Shown piece by piece: positions 36,320 through 47,924 of a DNA stretch of 64,000 bases. Within the stretch, counting starts at the first letter, position 1. Every line of letters starts with the position of its first letter. The DNA is from Zygnema cylindricum (taxonomy: Eukaryota > Streptophyta > Zygnematophyceae > Zygnematales > Zygnemataceae). Where the stretch lies: NCBI GenBank assembly GCA_037447655.1, contig JBBHKE010000822.1:236750-300749 (forward strand). Direction: 5' to 3'. The notes under the pieces were generated by a model. That model searched no databases. It saw nothing but the letters and a program-made list of their open reading frames with translations, and was not told the DNA's origin. Position numbers and translations under genes: made by a program.

Positions 36320-39300
36320 CTAGTCACTTTTAATTTTAAGTCCACATCTCTCTCTGCAAAAAATTAATTTAAGAGAAGGTACAGGCTTAGTCATCATGTG
36401 TGCCACCATCTCACTGTCTGGTCTGTATTCTAGACTTATTATTTTGTTCTTCACCTTTTCCCTAACAAAGTTAAGTCTCGTGTCCATGTGTTTTGCTTTA
36501 AAATGATGTTTGGGAAAAGCAACAATTGCAATTAATCCTTGATTATCACAGAATATTTTTTGAATTCCACTCTTAAGGTGCCCCAATTCACCAAGCAAGG
36601 ATTTGACCCACAACAATTCCTTCACAACAGAGCAACATGCCATATACTCTGCCTACATGGTAGACTGAGCAATGACCTTTTGCTGCTTACTGCTCCAGCA
36701 ACAAGCACCATTCCCCACATACAACACATATCTAGATGTACATCTTCTCATCGGAGCATCCCCATAGCTGGCATCACTCCAAGTGGTGATGTCAGTGTTT
36801 TCCCCACCCACATGCAGCCATAGATCCCTTGTTCCTATGAGATATCTGAGGACCCTTTTAGCTGCTTCCCAATCCCTTTTGGTAGGAGCATTCAGACTTT
36901 TACTTAGCACTCTTACAGCTGCTGCCAAATCTGGTTTGGTACAATTCATAAAATAAATCAGAGTGCCCACTACCTGTTTGTATGTAATAGTCTGCATAAA
37001 CTTCTTTTCTTCATGACTTAGTTCATCATCTAGAATTAGGATGTCTCTTTCCTCACTCCCCTCGCTTCCCTTCTTTAGATCCATGGGAGTCGTGCAACTG
37101 TTGGCTTTGTTCATCTGAAATTTTCCCAGCATGTTTCTAATTCAATCTTTCCGAGTTAGTCTAATTATCCTCTTTTTCCTATCTCTCTCTACTTGTATTC
37201 CCAGAATATATCTAGCCTCCCCCATATCCTTCATTTTGAATCTTCCATTTTGATGTGTTTTTAGTTTGTTAATTTTTTTTAATGACTTACTTAGAACAAG
37301 AAGATCATCAACGTAAGTTGCAATAAAGATGACACGTTCGTCATCTTCAAAAACATAAATTGAATGATCTAAACTGATGCGGATGTATCCCAGACCGGTA
37401 AGAAACTCATCAAGTTTCTTGTTCCATTGTCTAGGAGCCTGTTTTAAACCATAGAGAGATTTGATAAGCCAACATACCTTACTTTCCTCTATTTGTTCCA
37501 CGAATCCTACCGGCTGTCGCATAAAGATCTACTCCTCTAGTTCTCCATGTAGGAAAACTGTCTTTATGTCCATCATGTCTTCTACAGCTGCAAGATTGAG
37601 AAGTATCCGGACCGAGGGAAATCTGACGACCGGAGCGAAGGTTTCTTCATAGTATATTCCCTCTTTCTAAGTAAAACCTTTCGCCACTAATCGGGCCTTA
37701 TACCGCTCAATAGTACTGTCAGGATTCAGTTTTAGTTTGAAAACCCACTTACATCATATTGGTTTTCTATCAGGTGGACAGTCCACCAACTCCCATGTGT
37801 CAGCCGCCATGATTCAAGTCATCTCTTCATTGATGGCCGTCTTCCACCGGTTTCTTTCCGGACTGTTCATTGCTTCTTCATATGTTTGAGGTTTGTCCGG
37901 GTGAGACAGTTTAGTTACCTTATTGTTAACCTGTTTCTCTTGAAGCCTTTTGTTGCTTCTTCTCCCTCCCTCAAAATCTGCGGCCAGAATAGATGGTTTT
38001 TGTGGATTCTTTCGAATTACCACAGCTTCTCCACGTCCCTCGGATCCATATCGGTTCCACCACGTCTTCCGCTTGTGTCATTGGTATTTCTAGGTTCAAG
38101 TCTTTCTCTGTCTGTTTTGCATCTGCAAGGATATCATCTGAACCTGCAAGAGTATCATCTTCTTGAAGTTTCGGATAGTTAGGAAGATTAAAGTCATCAA
38201 AATTGTCTGACTCAAATCTGATTCTGACTGACTTTGAGGATTTAAAGGGATCTACCGACTTCCTTCCATCCATAGCTACCAGATGCTTTACTAAAATTAT
38301 ATATTCTCTCTTTAGATCATAAACTCTATACCCTTTTATATCCTCATCATATCCTAGCAATTATCCGAGTTTCCCTTTAGGATCTAGTTTCCAGTTTGAT
38401 TTATCTGTATCTAAACTGAAGACTTTACTACAGAAAACCTTTAAATGAGATAGATCTGGTTTTCGGCTGGTCCATATCTCATATGGAGTTTGGCCTTTCA
38501 CCGCTGAAGTTAATACTTTGTTTCTCAAATAATTAGCACAACTCATAGCTTTGGCCCAAAACCTTTTTCCTATCCTTTTATTTGACAACGTACTCCGGGC
38601 ACTATCATTTAGTGTCATATTGAATCTCTCGGCAACACCATTCTGTTCCGCGTTTTCATAAACTATCTTTTGATGTTGAACACCATCCTCCCTTAAAAAC
38701 TCCTGGAACTGATTGGAGGTACATTCCTCTCTATTGTCACTTCTTACTCTCTTTATTGAGGTCTCGTGAAGTTTCTCGGCCCATGCCTTATAATGTTTGA
38801 AATACTCCGAAGTTTCTGATTTGTTTTTCAGAAAGTATACCCGTGAGTACCGGGACCAATCAACTGTAATGGTTAGCATAAATCTTTTGCCTCCGGGTGA
38901 TGGCACTCTAGCGGGTCCCCAAATGTCCGTGTGTACCAAATCAAGAACTTTTTCTCCTTTATAGGTTGCTTCCTTTGGGAATGGTAATGTGTGTGCTTTT
39001 CCTTGAGCACACCCACTGCAATCACTCACATCATCATTTTCTCCAAAGCGTATCCCTTCAACTACTCCCAACTTTTTCATTTTTTTTAACTTTTCTAGAT
39101 TCACATGCCCAAGTCTCTTATGCCACAACAAAATATCATTGACACTAGAATAGTAAAGTTTGAGTTTTTCTTTACTTAAAGCAAGCCGGAACATTCCTTG
39201 GCTACCTTTCCTAGCAGTGAAATACACATCTTCCTCAAAGCTAGCTGTAAAAACTCATTTTCTGGTGCTAGTTTCAAATCCTTTACCATCTAATACAGAT

Positions 39301-39580
39301 GTAGAGATAAATTTTTTGTTTAACGCGGGAATAAACAATACACCGGAGAACGTAACTATTGAGGTTGTTCCTTCCAATATGACTTTCAGATCTACCGATC
39401 CTACATAAGTAGTGGTAACTACCCTCCCATCCCCATATTCAATCTCCACAATAGGGATCTTTCTCAGCTTAGTAAATAGATGCTTATCCTTGCACATGTG
39501 CTAGATGCACCTAAATCCACAATCTAGCCTCCTTCACCTTTTAGTCCACCGAAAGCACATTTTTGCTTTCGTGGGATTTC
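36320..39580 (-). pseudogene. Copia pol (protease-integrase-RT-RNase H), element 1
   Basis: Reading from 39580 down: protease core VDLGAS (DSGAS with Ser to Leu); integrase 39227-38361 with the HHCC finger (LWHKRLGHV ... CSGCAQGKAH) and the DDE core (HTDIWGPA, SDNREE, EQNGVAERF); reverse transcriptase 37522-37142 with YVDDLLVLSKS and SLYGLKQAPRQW; RNase H 37132-36320 with TWSDASYGDAP and KHMDTRLNFVREKVKN. Several in-frame stops and frameshifts make it non-functional. Confidence 0.88.
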
Positions 39581-39640
39581 GACTTCTGTCTTTGCCTCCA
39601 ACTCCTCATCCAAAAGAAGTTCGTTGTCCTCCTCATCGGA

Positions 39641-40688
39641 TGCAATTTTGTGTCCTCCATTGAACTACAAAATACAGGAAGCCTCTATATAGTGTTTAAC
39701 TAACCCACTTTAAGCCACGACCACTTCTGCCCAAGAAGGCAAACTGACAATTTGACTACACCCCTGTGCAGCCTGGACTCCCCTGAGTCCGTAGCAAAAA
39801 GAATCACTGAAAACGGCCAACCAGCCGATAGGTTATAGGGTGGCAAAGATGCCCATTTTATTGAAACTCTCAGAGAGAGGACTATCTACCTAAATTTTCC
39901 TAAGTCCTAGTTTTTCCTAATTCCCTCTCACAGCTCCTATCTACTGCCTGTACGAACCAATCACAAAACTGTATAGTACTAGATAGTACTACTGCCGATG
40001 TACTTTCTGTACGGCCTTTGTACGACAAGGCCATTAAGTGTACGCGTGTCCACTTTCCACTCGTCCGTACGTTCCTCGGAATTCCCGCGACCGAATGATG
40101 TCTTCCCACGTGGCGTCAGGTCATGCCACGTCACTAAATGCCAAAATGACCATTCCGGGATTTCGGCGATGATGTGCGCCGTTAGATTTGACGCGAACTT
40201 CAATCTCGACCGTAATAAATACTTGCGCGATATTTGTTTCGTTGTCGAAACAAAATGCGCGATATCCATTTCAAACGAGTACAGTACTTCGTACTTTGTA
40301 GAACTGTATCCATGCGTGGCGTAAAGAGTTTCAGTTAAATGAATCTAGTACATTACAATAGTTTAAATGGTAATGAAACCCTATATCTCCTAACGGACTT
40401 CTACGACAGACTGGTTAGAGCTAACGGCTACGCCGCGCTCTGCCGGTCGGGGGTTCGAGTCCTGCCGGACTCAACCTTTTGTTGAGAGTGACTTAAGTCA
40501 CTCTTTAGTCCTTCCTATGGAGTTGAGGCAGCCATGGCTCCATTGCTCTCTCTCTCCTTCAGTGACTACAACAAGTATGGGGGCGAGAGAGAGAAGAGAT
40601 GGAGGCAGGCTGCCTACATTTTCTTTGCATGTTTTCTGCTAATTAATTTAGACCTAAAAAATATACTAAAAAACTACTTATTTCAACA
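39641..40688 (-). mobile_element. solo LTR of a related Copia family inside element 1
   Basis: 1,048 bp, plus-strand ends TGCAATTTTG ... TTATTTCAACA, flanked by a perfect 5-bp target duplication TCGGA (39636-39640 and 40689-40693). Related to the element 1 LTRs but clearly diverged. With no internal region, it is the expected product of LTR-LTR recombination after insertion into element 1 between gag and protease. Confidence 0.9.
40402..40480 (+). other. tRNA-like internal-promoter module in solo LTR (antisense)
   Basis: The best preserved copy. CAGACTGGTTAGAGC resembles a tRNA D-loop, then GGTTCGAGTCC (40452-40462) is an exact B box, then TTTT at 40477-40480 as a pol III stop. The acceptor stem does not pair, so it is tRNA-like rather than a tRNA gene. 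Confidence 0.6.
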
Positions 40689-40708
40689 TCGGATTCCTCC
40701 TTGAGTAC

Positions 40709-41428
40709 CTACGTGACAAGTGTTTTTTTCTTCCCTCGTGGTTGACCCCCGGTCTGCCCCTCCTTTATCCGAAGTTCGGTCATTTTGGTACATTTTGCCA
40801 TGTAATGCATAGGTTTCTTGCGGAAATGACAAAGCCCCTTGGGTACCCTCGTTCCGGACTCATCGGAGTGATTTTTATGATATTCCCCTCCTTGACTTCC
40901 AAAGGGTTTCCGTGAATCTTTGTTTTTCCAACTTGCTCCGGCTGCCAAAGCTTGTCCACTCTTAACTCCCCTCTGGATTTCGATTCTGTTCTCTCGGACG
41001 AGGTTCATACCAACTACCGAATTCCATATCCACCTAGAGTCTGGTAGGTCCTGTACCCGGTTCACAATGTTGTCATACTCACCGGGTAGTTTGAAGAGTA
41101 AGCAGTAAACCTTTGCCTTCTCGGTTTCCACTTTTCAAGCACACTCTAACTCCATGAACAGTATAGCTAACTCATTGCAAAAATCGAGCATCTTCTCTCT
41201 TTTGTGAAATTATCCATTGATCCTTTGATCTGCTAGCTTTTGTTCCTGAATTGTACCGCTACGATACATCTCTATAAGCGCATCCCACAGATCAGATGCC
41301 CTTTCCACCTGCAAATGAGGAACTGCGAGTCCTTGTGTGAGATGACAGAGGATTAAATGCTTGGCCGCCATGTTGTAGTTGTCCCAAGTATCGATGTCAT
41401 TCTCCTCATTCCTCGGAATTAGAGACAT
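40709..41428 (-). pseudogene. Copia gag, element 1
   Basis: Two frames: 41428-41210 (gag N-terminal part, DTWDNYNMAAKHLILCHL) and 41131-40709, ending in a zinc knuckle CHFRKKPMHYMAKC, where the second Cys is Arg and the Gly is Met. The frame break lies near 41130-41210. Confidence 0.8.
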
Positions 41429-41688
41429 GAAAGCAGATCCGATTGATATAGGTTAGGTTTTCTCTTTTTCTTTCCTTTTTTCTATCACGATGCTTTCTCC
41501 GTCCTATGAGTCATTTGATGGCGGTGGATCTAGTTTCCTACCAAATCTGCTTCCTGCAAACCCGGAAGGAATAGCGGGACCGGATGGCCCACTCACTATT
41601 CCCCAAAATCTTTTCTCACATAGGGCTCCTATCATCATACTTTCCCAGTAGATGAACCCAGTCCCATTGAATATGGGCACCCTAAGGG

Positions 41689-41701
41689 TGGGCCCATAAC
41701 C
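41689..41701 (-). other. primer-binding site of element 1, anticodon-arm type
   Basis: GGTTATGGGCCCA on the element strand directly abuts the 5' LTR. It is complementary to the anticodon stem-loop of eukaryotic initiator tRNA-Met (TGGGCCCATAACC), not to a tRNA 3' end. Internal or half-tRNA priming of this kind is known for Drosophila copia and yeast Ty5. Confidence 0.75.
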
Positions 41702-42601
41702 TGCAGCTCTGAGACCTCCAATTGTACTCAGAGAAGACAGCTTACAAGAAGCCTCTATAATGATCTAAACCCCTTGGTGTTGACACTAGTATAGCCGACA
41801 CCCAGACAGTATAAAGTCTAACCAAAGTGCACACCTTAGAAGAGCTGACTCCCCTAAGTTTGCCACAAAAAGAATCCCTGAATTTGCTCCCCTGAGCAGT
41901 GAATTATCAATGGTCAAAGATGACCTTTTTATACAAGAGCACTCTAGGAGAGAGGCAGCTACCTCTAATTTTCTAAGTACTAAACCCCTCTTTAAAACCC
42001 TCTACTTTTGATGTACGGAGCCAATCAATCGAGTGTACAGTACAAAAAGGTACTTGGTCCGGAGTACTTTTTGTACGGATATTGTACGACATGGCTAGAA
42101 AGACGACGCCTGCCATATCTGGGTTTGCCATAGTATGTCCTAGAGATGTCGTCATCCAATGTCATGTTGCCATGTGTTACCCGGTGTGGCTATGACCGCA
42201 AACCGCCAAATTGACCATTCCGCGATGCCGGCTTATTTCTCCGCCGTTAGATTGATGTCAACCTTAATTTATAGTCGTTAAAAATACAAGCAATACTTTT
42301 TGGTGTAATTCTATTTAACTATGTCTGTGTGATTGTGGCCCGTTTGTCAATAAAACCGAACTTCTCTATTTTGTCATCTTTAAGTAGCTATCGTACCCTG
42401 TATACTTCAGCACTGGGGTTAGACTACAGGGTAAGACTAACGGCTACTTTGACGGACGGTAGGTACTAGAATCAAATCCTAGGTCCGTCAATTGTTTTGG
42501 TAAGTTTACTAAGGATATACCTTCTAACTCTTGGAGGAGCATAGGCAGCCATGGCTCTAGCTTCCTCTCCAACCTTCAATGGCTACGACAAGTATGAAGG
42601 C
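41702..42601 (-). repeat. 5' LTR of Copia element 1 (end truncated)
   Basis: Homologous to 35317-36306 but stops about 100 bp short, at the junction with the LTR of element 2. It includes an antisense tRNA-like module at about 42421-42498 (ATCAAATCC, then TTTT at 42495-42498), in which GACGGAC and GTCCGTC flank a T-arm-like hairpin. Confidence 0.88.
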
Positions 42602-43481
42602 TTTTGAAAAGAGGTAATTAATAGTTCACTTCTCTATTTTAGCTTTACTTTAAAGAAAGAGAGTGAGGATCAAAGGCACGCCATGGCTGCCGCCATATTT
42701 AGAAAGTGGCAGATTTTGAAGTAGAGGATATTTTACTAAAATGATGCCTAGGTCCATATCTGAACTTGCGTCTGTGGACCTCTATATAGTCGTATGTCTT
42801 AACCAATAAGGAGTTATGGAAACGATACACGTGACGGGTTTCAAAGATATATAAATATTAACGGAATAGCTAATTAACCGAAGACTAACCAAAAAGAGCA
42901 ATTCATGCATGTACGCAAATCTGAACCGTGTAAAATATGTTTTGATCGGGCGACCGGCATTATAGCCGCCAAGGGAAGTGAGATTTTGGCGGCATACGAA
43001 GATATCGTCACGTGGTGCCACGTGGCGCCACATTATTTGATACCGGAGAAGATGGGAGGAGGAACCATGGCTTCCGATTTGACAGGTGTCACCTTGTAGA
43101 CCTTGTCGTACAATGGTCGTACAATAAGTACATCGCCCATTTTACCTTCTTGTACTATATAGTGTTCCTATTCGACTAGGGTTTAGTAGTAGGTAGTCGT
43201 GAGTAGGCAGACCAAGACTTAGTAATATTTAAGTACCTCTCTCTAAGAGAGCTTGTAGCTATAAAGGTCATCTTTGACCAGCCATAACTTACTGCTCAGG
43301 GGAGCAAATTAAGTGATTATTTTTGGTTTTGACTCAAGGGAGTCTTTTCCTCACATGGGTGAGGGTGGTCAGAATATTTGTGTGCTTGGGCGGCACTTAT
43401 TCAGTGGGAAAGAGGAAGGGGCAAATATTATCCTAGAGGCTTTACATAGGCTGCTCATTCTGTGGGTCAATGAAAACCACA
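42602..43481 (+). repeat. 5' LTR of Copia element 2
   Basis: Ends GAAAACCACA. It carries the diverged antisense tRNA-like module (minus strand, about 42800-42720, GTTCAGATAT). The second base is T where the 3' LTR has G. Confidence 0.88.
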
Positions 43482-43489
43482 GAATTTTA

Positions 43490-43502
43490 GGTTATGGGCC
43501 CA
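43490..43502 (+). other. primer-binding site of element 2, anticodon-arm type
   Basis: GGTTATGGGCCCA, identical to element 1, but starting 8 nt inside the LTR border. The following bases (CCCT...TGCCCATATT) are also shared between the two elements. Confidence 0.75.
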
Positions 43503-43511
43503 CCCTCTAGG

Positions 43512-44486
43512 ATGCCCATATTTGATGGATCAGACTTTTTGTATTGAGAAATGATGATGGAGTGAGAACTATTTGATAAGCATCTATGGGGCATAGTGTC
43601 TGGACAAATTCGATGCCCACCTCCACCTGGGTTTGGAGAGACACGTTTTTCTGGCACCTCCGCCTCTACAATAGGTAGAACAGCTGCCACCATCATCGAG
43701 GACTAAGATGAGGAAGGAGAGGAGATTCTCATTGAAGGCGAAAAGGGAGGAGTTGCAACTCAAATGACACCATTGTCGAAGGCGATACCGGCAGCAGCAC
43801 CACCAGCAACAGCGACAAGGGTTCAGACTGAAAGATCAGAGTATGAAAAGTGAAACTACAAATCCAAGGTTGCTAAGCTCTTAATTCTTAAAAGTGTAGC
43901 AAAGGGCATTGCTAATCCCCTTATGCGTGTCAAATCTTCATCTCAGATTTGGATATCACTAGTTAACAAATATAACAGTGGATCATTACAGCAACAACAG
44001 TTGGCGGAAAATAAGATAGAAGCTTATACTTATAAAGGAGGAAGTATGAATAATCATTGCAATGATTTAGGAGCATTATTTGGAGAGTTACAGAGTGCAG
44101 GTAACTCATGGTCTAAGAGACAAAAAGTGAACATATTAATGATGAAACTACTTGTAGAGTATGAGAATATCATTAACAGATTGCAGGATATAGGAGATAG
44201 CAGTTGGAATTGGGAGGACACACTGGGAATGATTTTAGTGAAAGAAAGCACCATAGAGCTTAGGAGAGGGAGTCCAAGTGTTCAAGCATTTTCTGTAGGA
44301 GCTGATTGGCGGAAGCGTGATGAGGAGAAAGGGAAAGATCCCTATCGAAACTTTGGTGGAAGAGGACAAGGAGGTGGCAGATTTGATAGACATGGGAGAG
44401 GAACTTCTCGAGGAGGATTATGTCACTTCTGCAAGAAACCGGGACACTATATGGCAGATTATATCAGACTTGCAAATCTTCGATAG
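43512..44486 (+). pseudogene. Copia gag, element 2
   Basis: Starts MPIFDGSDF at 43512, soon interrupted by stops. A clean frame 43923-44486 covers the capsid C-terminal part and a zinc knuckle CHFCKKPGHYMADY in which the last Cys is Tyr. A basic Arg/Gly stretch (GGRGQGGGRFDRHGRG) precedes the knuckle. Confidence 0.82.
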
Positions 44487-47400
44487 AAAGATGGTCAACG
44501 AACCTCAAGGGATGGAGGAAAGAAAAAGGATTTAAAGTTCATGATGAGGAAGTGGAAGAAAAAAACTGAACCAGAAGAGGAGTTGAGGAGCTTCTTCTTA
44601 ATCCGAAAAACACTCAAAAGCATGTCAACATTCCACGGAGACAAAAGTGTGCTTTCGGAGGTAAGAGGGATCCACCCGAGGATGGGTGGATCATAGACTC
44701 ACGGGCTTCAATGCATATGTGCAAAGATAAGCGGTGGTTCACTAAACTGAGAAAGATCCCAACAGTTGAGATAGAGTACGGAGTTGGTAGAGTATAAACC
44801 ACAAGTCTTGTTGGAACTGTTGACTTGAAGGTTCTAGTTGATGGAAAGGCCTCAATTGTAACACTCTTAGATGTTCTTTAAATTCCATAGCTTAGCAAGA
44901 ACCTAGTCTCACCAGCTGTCCTAGATGAAAAGGAGTTTGAAACAAGAACTAGGAAAGGAATCTTCACAGCAAGCTTTGATAATGAGGTTTATTTCATAGC
45001 TGAGAGGGCAGTCAATGAATGTTCAGAATTATATTTTGCAATGAAAAGAGTGTTCTCTACTCGTGTGCAAGTGAGATAATGCTTTGGCATAAAAGGTCGG
45101 GGCATGTGCATCTAGATAGATTAAAGAAAATGAAAAAAAAATGAATAGTGGAGGGTATTACTTTTGAAGATGATGAGACCTTTGATGATTGTAGTGGATG
45201 TGCCCAAGGGAAGATTCATAGACTTCCATTTCCAAAGGCAGCCATATTTAGGAGAGAGAAAGTATTAGATCTAGTTAACACTGATGTTTGGGGACCTGCT
45301 AGGTATGCTTCACATGGGGGGAAGAGATGGATGTTAACTATCACAGATGATTGGTCTAGATACACGAATATATACTTTCTCAGACATAAGTCAGAGGTAT
45401 TAAGATGTTTCAAAGAGTATAAAGTATGAAATGAAAAGCTACATGAAACCTCAATAAAAGAGATAAGAAGTGATAATGGGAAAGAATACACCTCAAGGGA
45501 ATTTGAAAAATATCTTAAAGAAGAAGGAATTCATCATGAGAAAACTGTTCCCTATAATCTAGAACAAAATGGAGTAGCAAAAAGAGTGAATAGAACTTTA
45601 GGAGATATGTCCAGAAGTATGTTAAGTGACAAGAGGATAGGGTTGCAGTTTTGGGCTGAATCTATGAACTATGCTAATTTCATCAAAAATAGAGTCCTAA
45701 CTTCAGCAAATAAGGAGGAAACTGTGTATGAGAGGTGGATAGGAAGAAAGCCTGATTTGTCTAGTTTGAGAGTGTTCGGAAGTCAAGTTTATAGTTTGGA
45801 TTCCGATAAGACTAAAGGGAAGTTAAAGGGAAGAGGGAAACCATGATATCTTGTAGGATATGATGAGAGCACAAAAGGATACCGGGTGTATGACTTGAAA
45901 AATAGAGATATAATTTTGGTAAAACACATAGTGGTGATGAATGAAATGAAGTCCATTGATCCATTCAAATATAATAAAGAAGTCAAAATCAGATTTGAAA
46001 CGGATCAGTTTTCTGACTTTGACTTTGAAAATGAAGAGAAGGAAGATGAAGAAAAACGAAAATCTAGAGATCTACCAAAGGAGGAGGAAAGGACAACATC
46101 TATGGGAACGCAACAATACGAAGTGGAAACCGATGAGGATTTTGATGAGACATCGGAATTGGAAGATAGGGGAGCTGAAAATCTTCCTAAACGAAACCCA
46201 AGGATGCCTTCCATACCGGCTTCCGATTTTGAATAGGGGAAGAAGAAGTAGTAAACGGCTTCAAGAAATACAAGTAAATAACCAACTCACAAAGATGTCT
46301 CACCCGAATGAACCTCAGACATACTTAGAGGCCATAAACACCCCAGAAAGAAGCCGGTGGATCACACCTATAAATGAAGAAATGGCCTCTATCATGGAAG
46401 CCAATACATGGGAGTTGGTAGATTGTCCACTGGACCAAAAACCGATCGGATGTAAGTGGGTTTTTAAACTTAAATTAAACCCCGATAATACCATTGAGAG
46501 GTTCAAAGCTAGGTTAGTTGCAAAAGGTTATACTCTGAAAGAAGGGGTAGACTACGAAGAAACCTTTGCACCTGTACTCAGATTTCTTTCTGTTATAATC
46601 CTTTTAAGTATAGCCGCTTTTAAGTATAGCCGCAGCACAGGATATGGAAATACACCAGATGGATATTAAAACGACATTTTTGCACGGAGAGTTGGAAGAA
46701 AAAATCCACATGAGGCAACCGAAAGGATTCGTGGAAAGTGGGAAAGAAAGCAAGGTTTGTAAACTGATAAAATCACTCTATGGGCTTAAGCAAGCCCCAC
46801 GACAATGGAATATAAAGCTAGACAAATTTCTGACCGGTTTGGGGTATATCAGAATTAGTTCAGATCACTCTATATATTTATTTGAGGATGAGAATGGAGT
46901 GATATTTATTGCTATTTATGTGGATGATTTGTTGGTCTTAAGCAAGTCCTTAGATAAAATTAACAAACTAGAACGGGATCTACAAAGCAGTTTTGATATG
47001 AAAGATCTCGGCAAAGCAAAGTATATTTTGGGAATTCAAATGGAGAGAGATAGAGGGAATAGGATTATAAGACTCACTCAGAAAGAAGCAATTGGTAATA
47101 TGCTAGAAAAATTTCAAATGGAGAAAGCAATCGGATGTACTACTCTTATGGATTTGAAAAAGTGTCTGAGGGGAGTGAAGAGAGAGGAATATTGATCATT
47201 AATGATGAGATGGATGAGATAGAAAGAAAATTTATGGAAAATATCCCTTATCGGCAGATTGTAGGCAGTTTAATTTATTTTATGAAATGTACCCGTCCAG
47301 ATATAGCTGCAGCTGTAGGTGTCTTTGGTAGAAGTCTAAATGAACCAAGAAAGAGAGACTGGGAGGCTGCCAAAAGGGTGATGAGGTATCTCGTGGGAAC

Positions 47401-47911
47401 AAGGGAATTATCGTTGCATTTGGGAGGGGAGCACACTCACATCACAACCTGGAGTGATGCCAGTTATGGAGATGTGCCTTTAAGGCGGTGTACGACTGGA
47501 TATGTGTTGAAAATTGCATCCAGTGCATGTTGTTAGAGTAACAAGCAACAAAAAGTAGTTGCTCAGTCCACTATGGAGGCTGAATACATGGCTTCCTGTG
47601 CTGCCACCAAAGAATTAATGTGGGTTAAATCTCTTCTTAAATAACTTGGGTTCATGAAGTTTGGAACTCAAAATGTTTTTTGTGATAATCAAGTTGTTAT
47701 CTCTATTGCAGCTAATCCGAAACTTTACTTCAAAGCTAAGCATATGGATATTAGACTAAGCTTTGTCAGAGAGAAGGTTGAAAATAAAACTATTAAACTG
47801 GTTCATAAAACTGATAGAGAAATGACTGCATACCTGATGATAAAACTAGTGCCTTCCCCTAAGTTGATTTATTGCAGAGAAAAATATGGATTAAAATTAA
47901 AAAGTGACTAG
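44487..47911 (+). pseudogene. Copia pol (protease-integrase-RT-RNase H), element 2
   Basis: Protease WIIDSRAS (DSGAS with Gly to Arg, about 44690). Integrase about 45075-45846 with CSGCAQGK, NTDVWGPA, SDNGKEY and EQNGVAKR. RT about 46320-47195 with [22 protein letters not shown] and IYVDDLLVLSKS. RNase H about 47220-47911 with TWSDASYGDVP and FCDNQVVISIA. At least eight in-frame stops or frame changes. Each domain is co-linear with element 1. Confidence 0.88.
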
Positions 47912-47924
47912 GAATTAAGGGGAG

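Larger units (their letters stand above)
35317..42601 (-). mobile_element. Ty1/Copia element 1 (minus strand), inserted in the LINE
   Basis: LTRs at 35317-36306 and 41702-42601 flank a degenerate minus-strand gag-pol. A solo LTR is inserted at 39641-40688. The purine-rich PPT (AATGGGAG on the minus strand) abuts the LTR that begins TGTTGAAA. The distal LTR lacks its last ~100 bp and is abruptly joined to Copia element 2 at 42601/42602. Confidence 0.9.

Noticed and set aside
40402-40480. Functional tRNA gene
   Set aside because: B box and T-run are good, but acceptor and anticodon stems do not pair; kept as a tRNA-like module.
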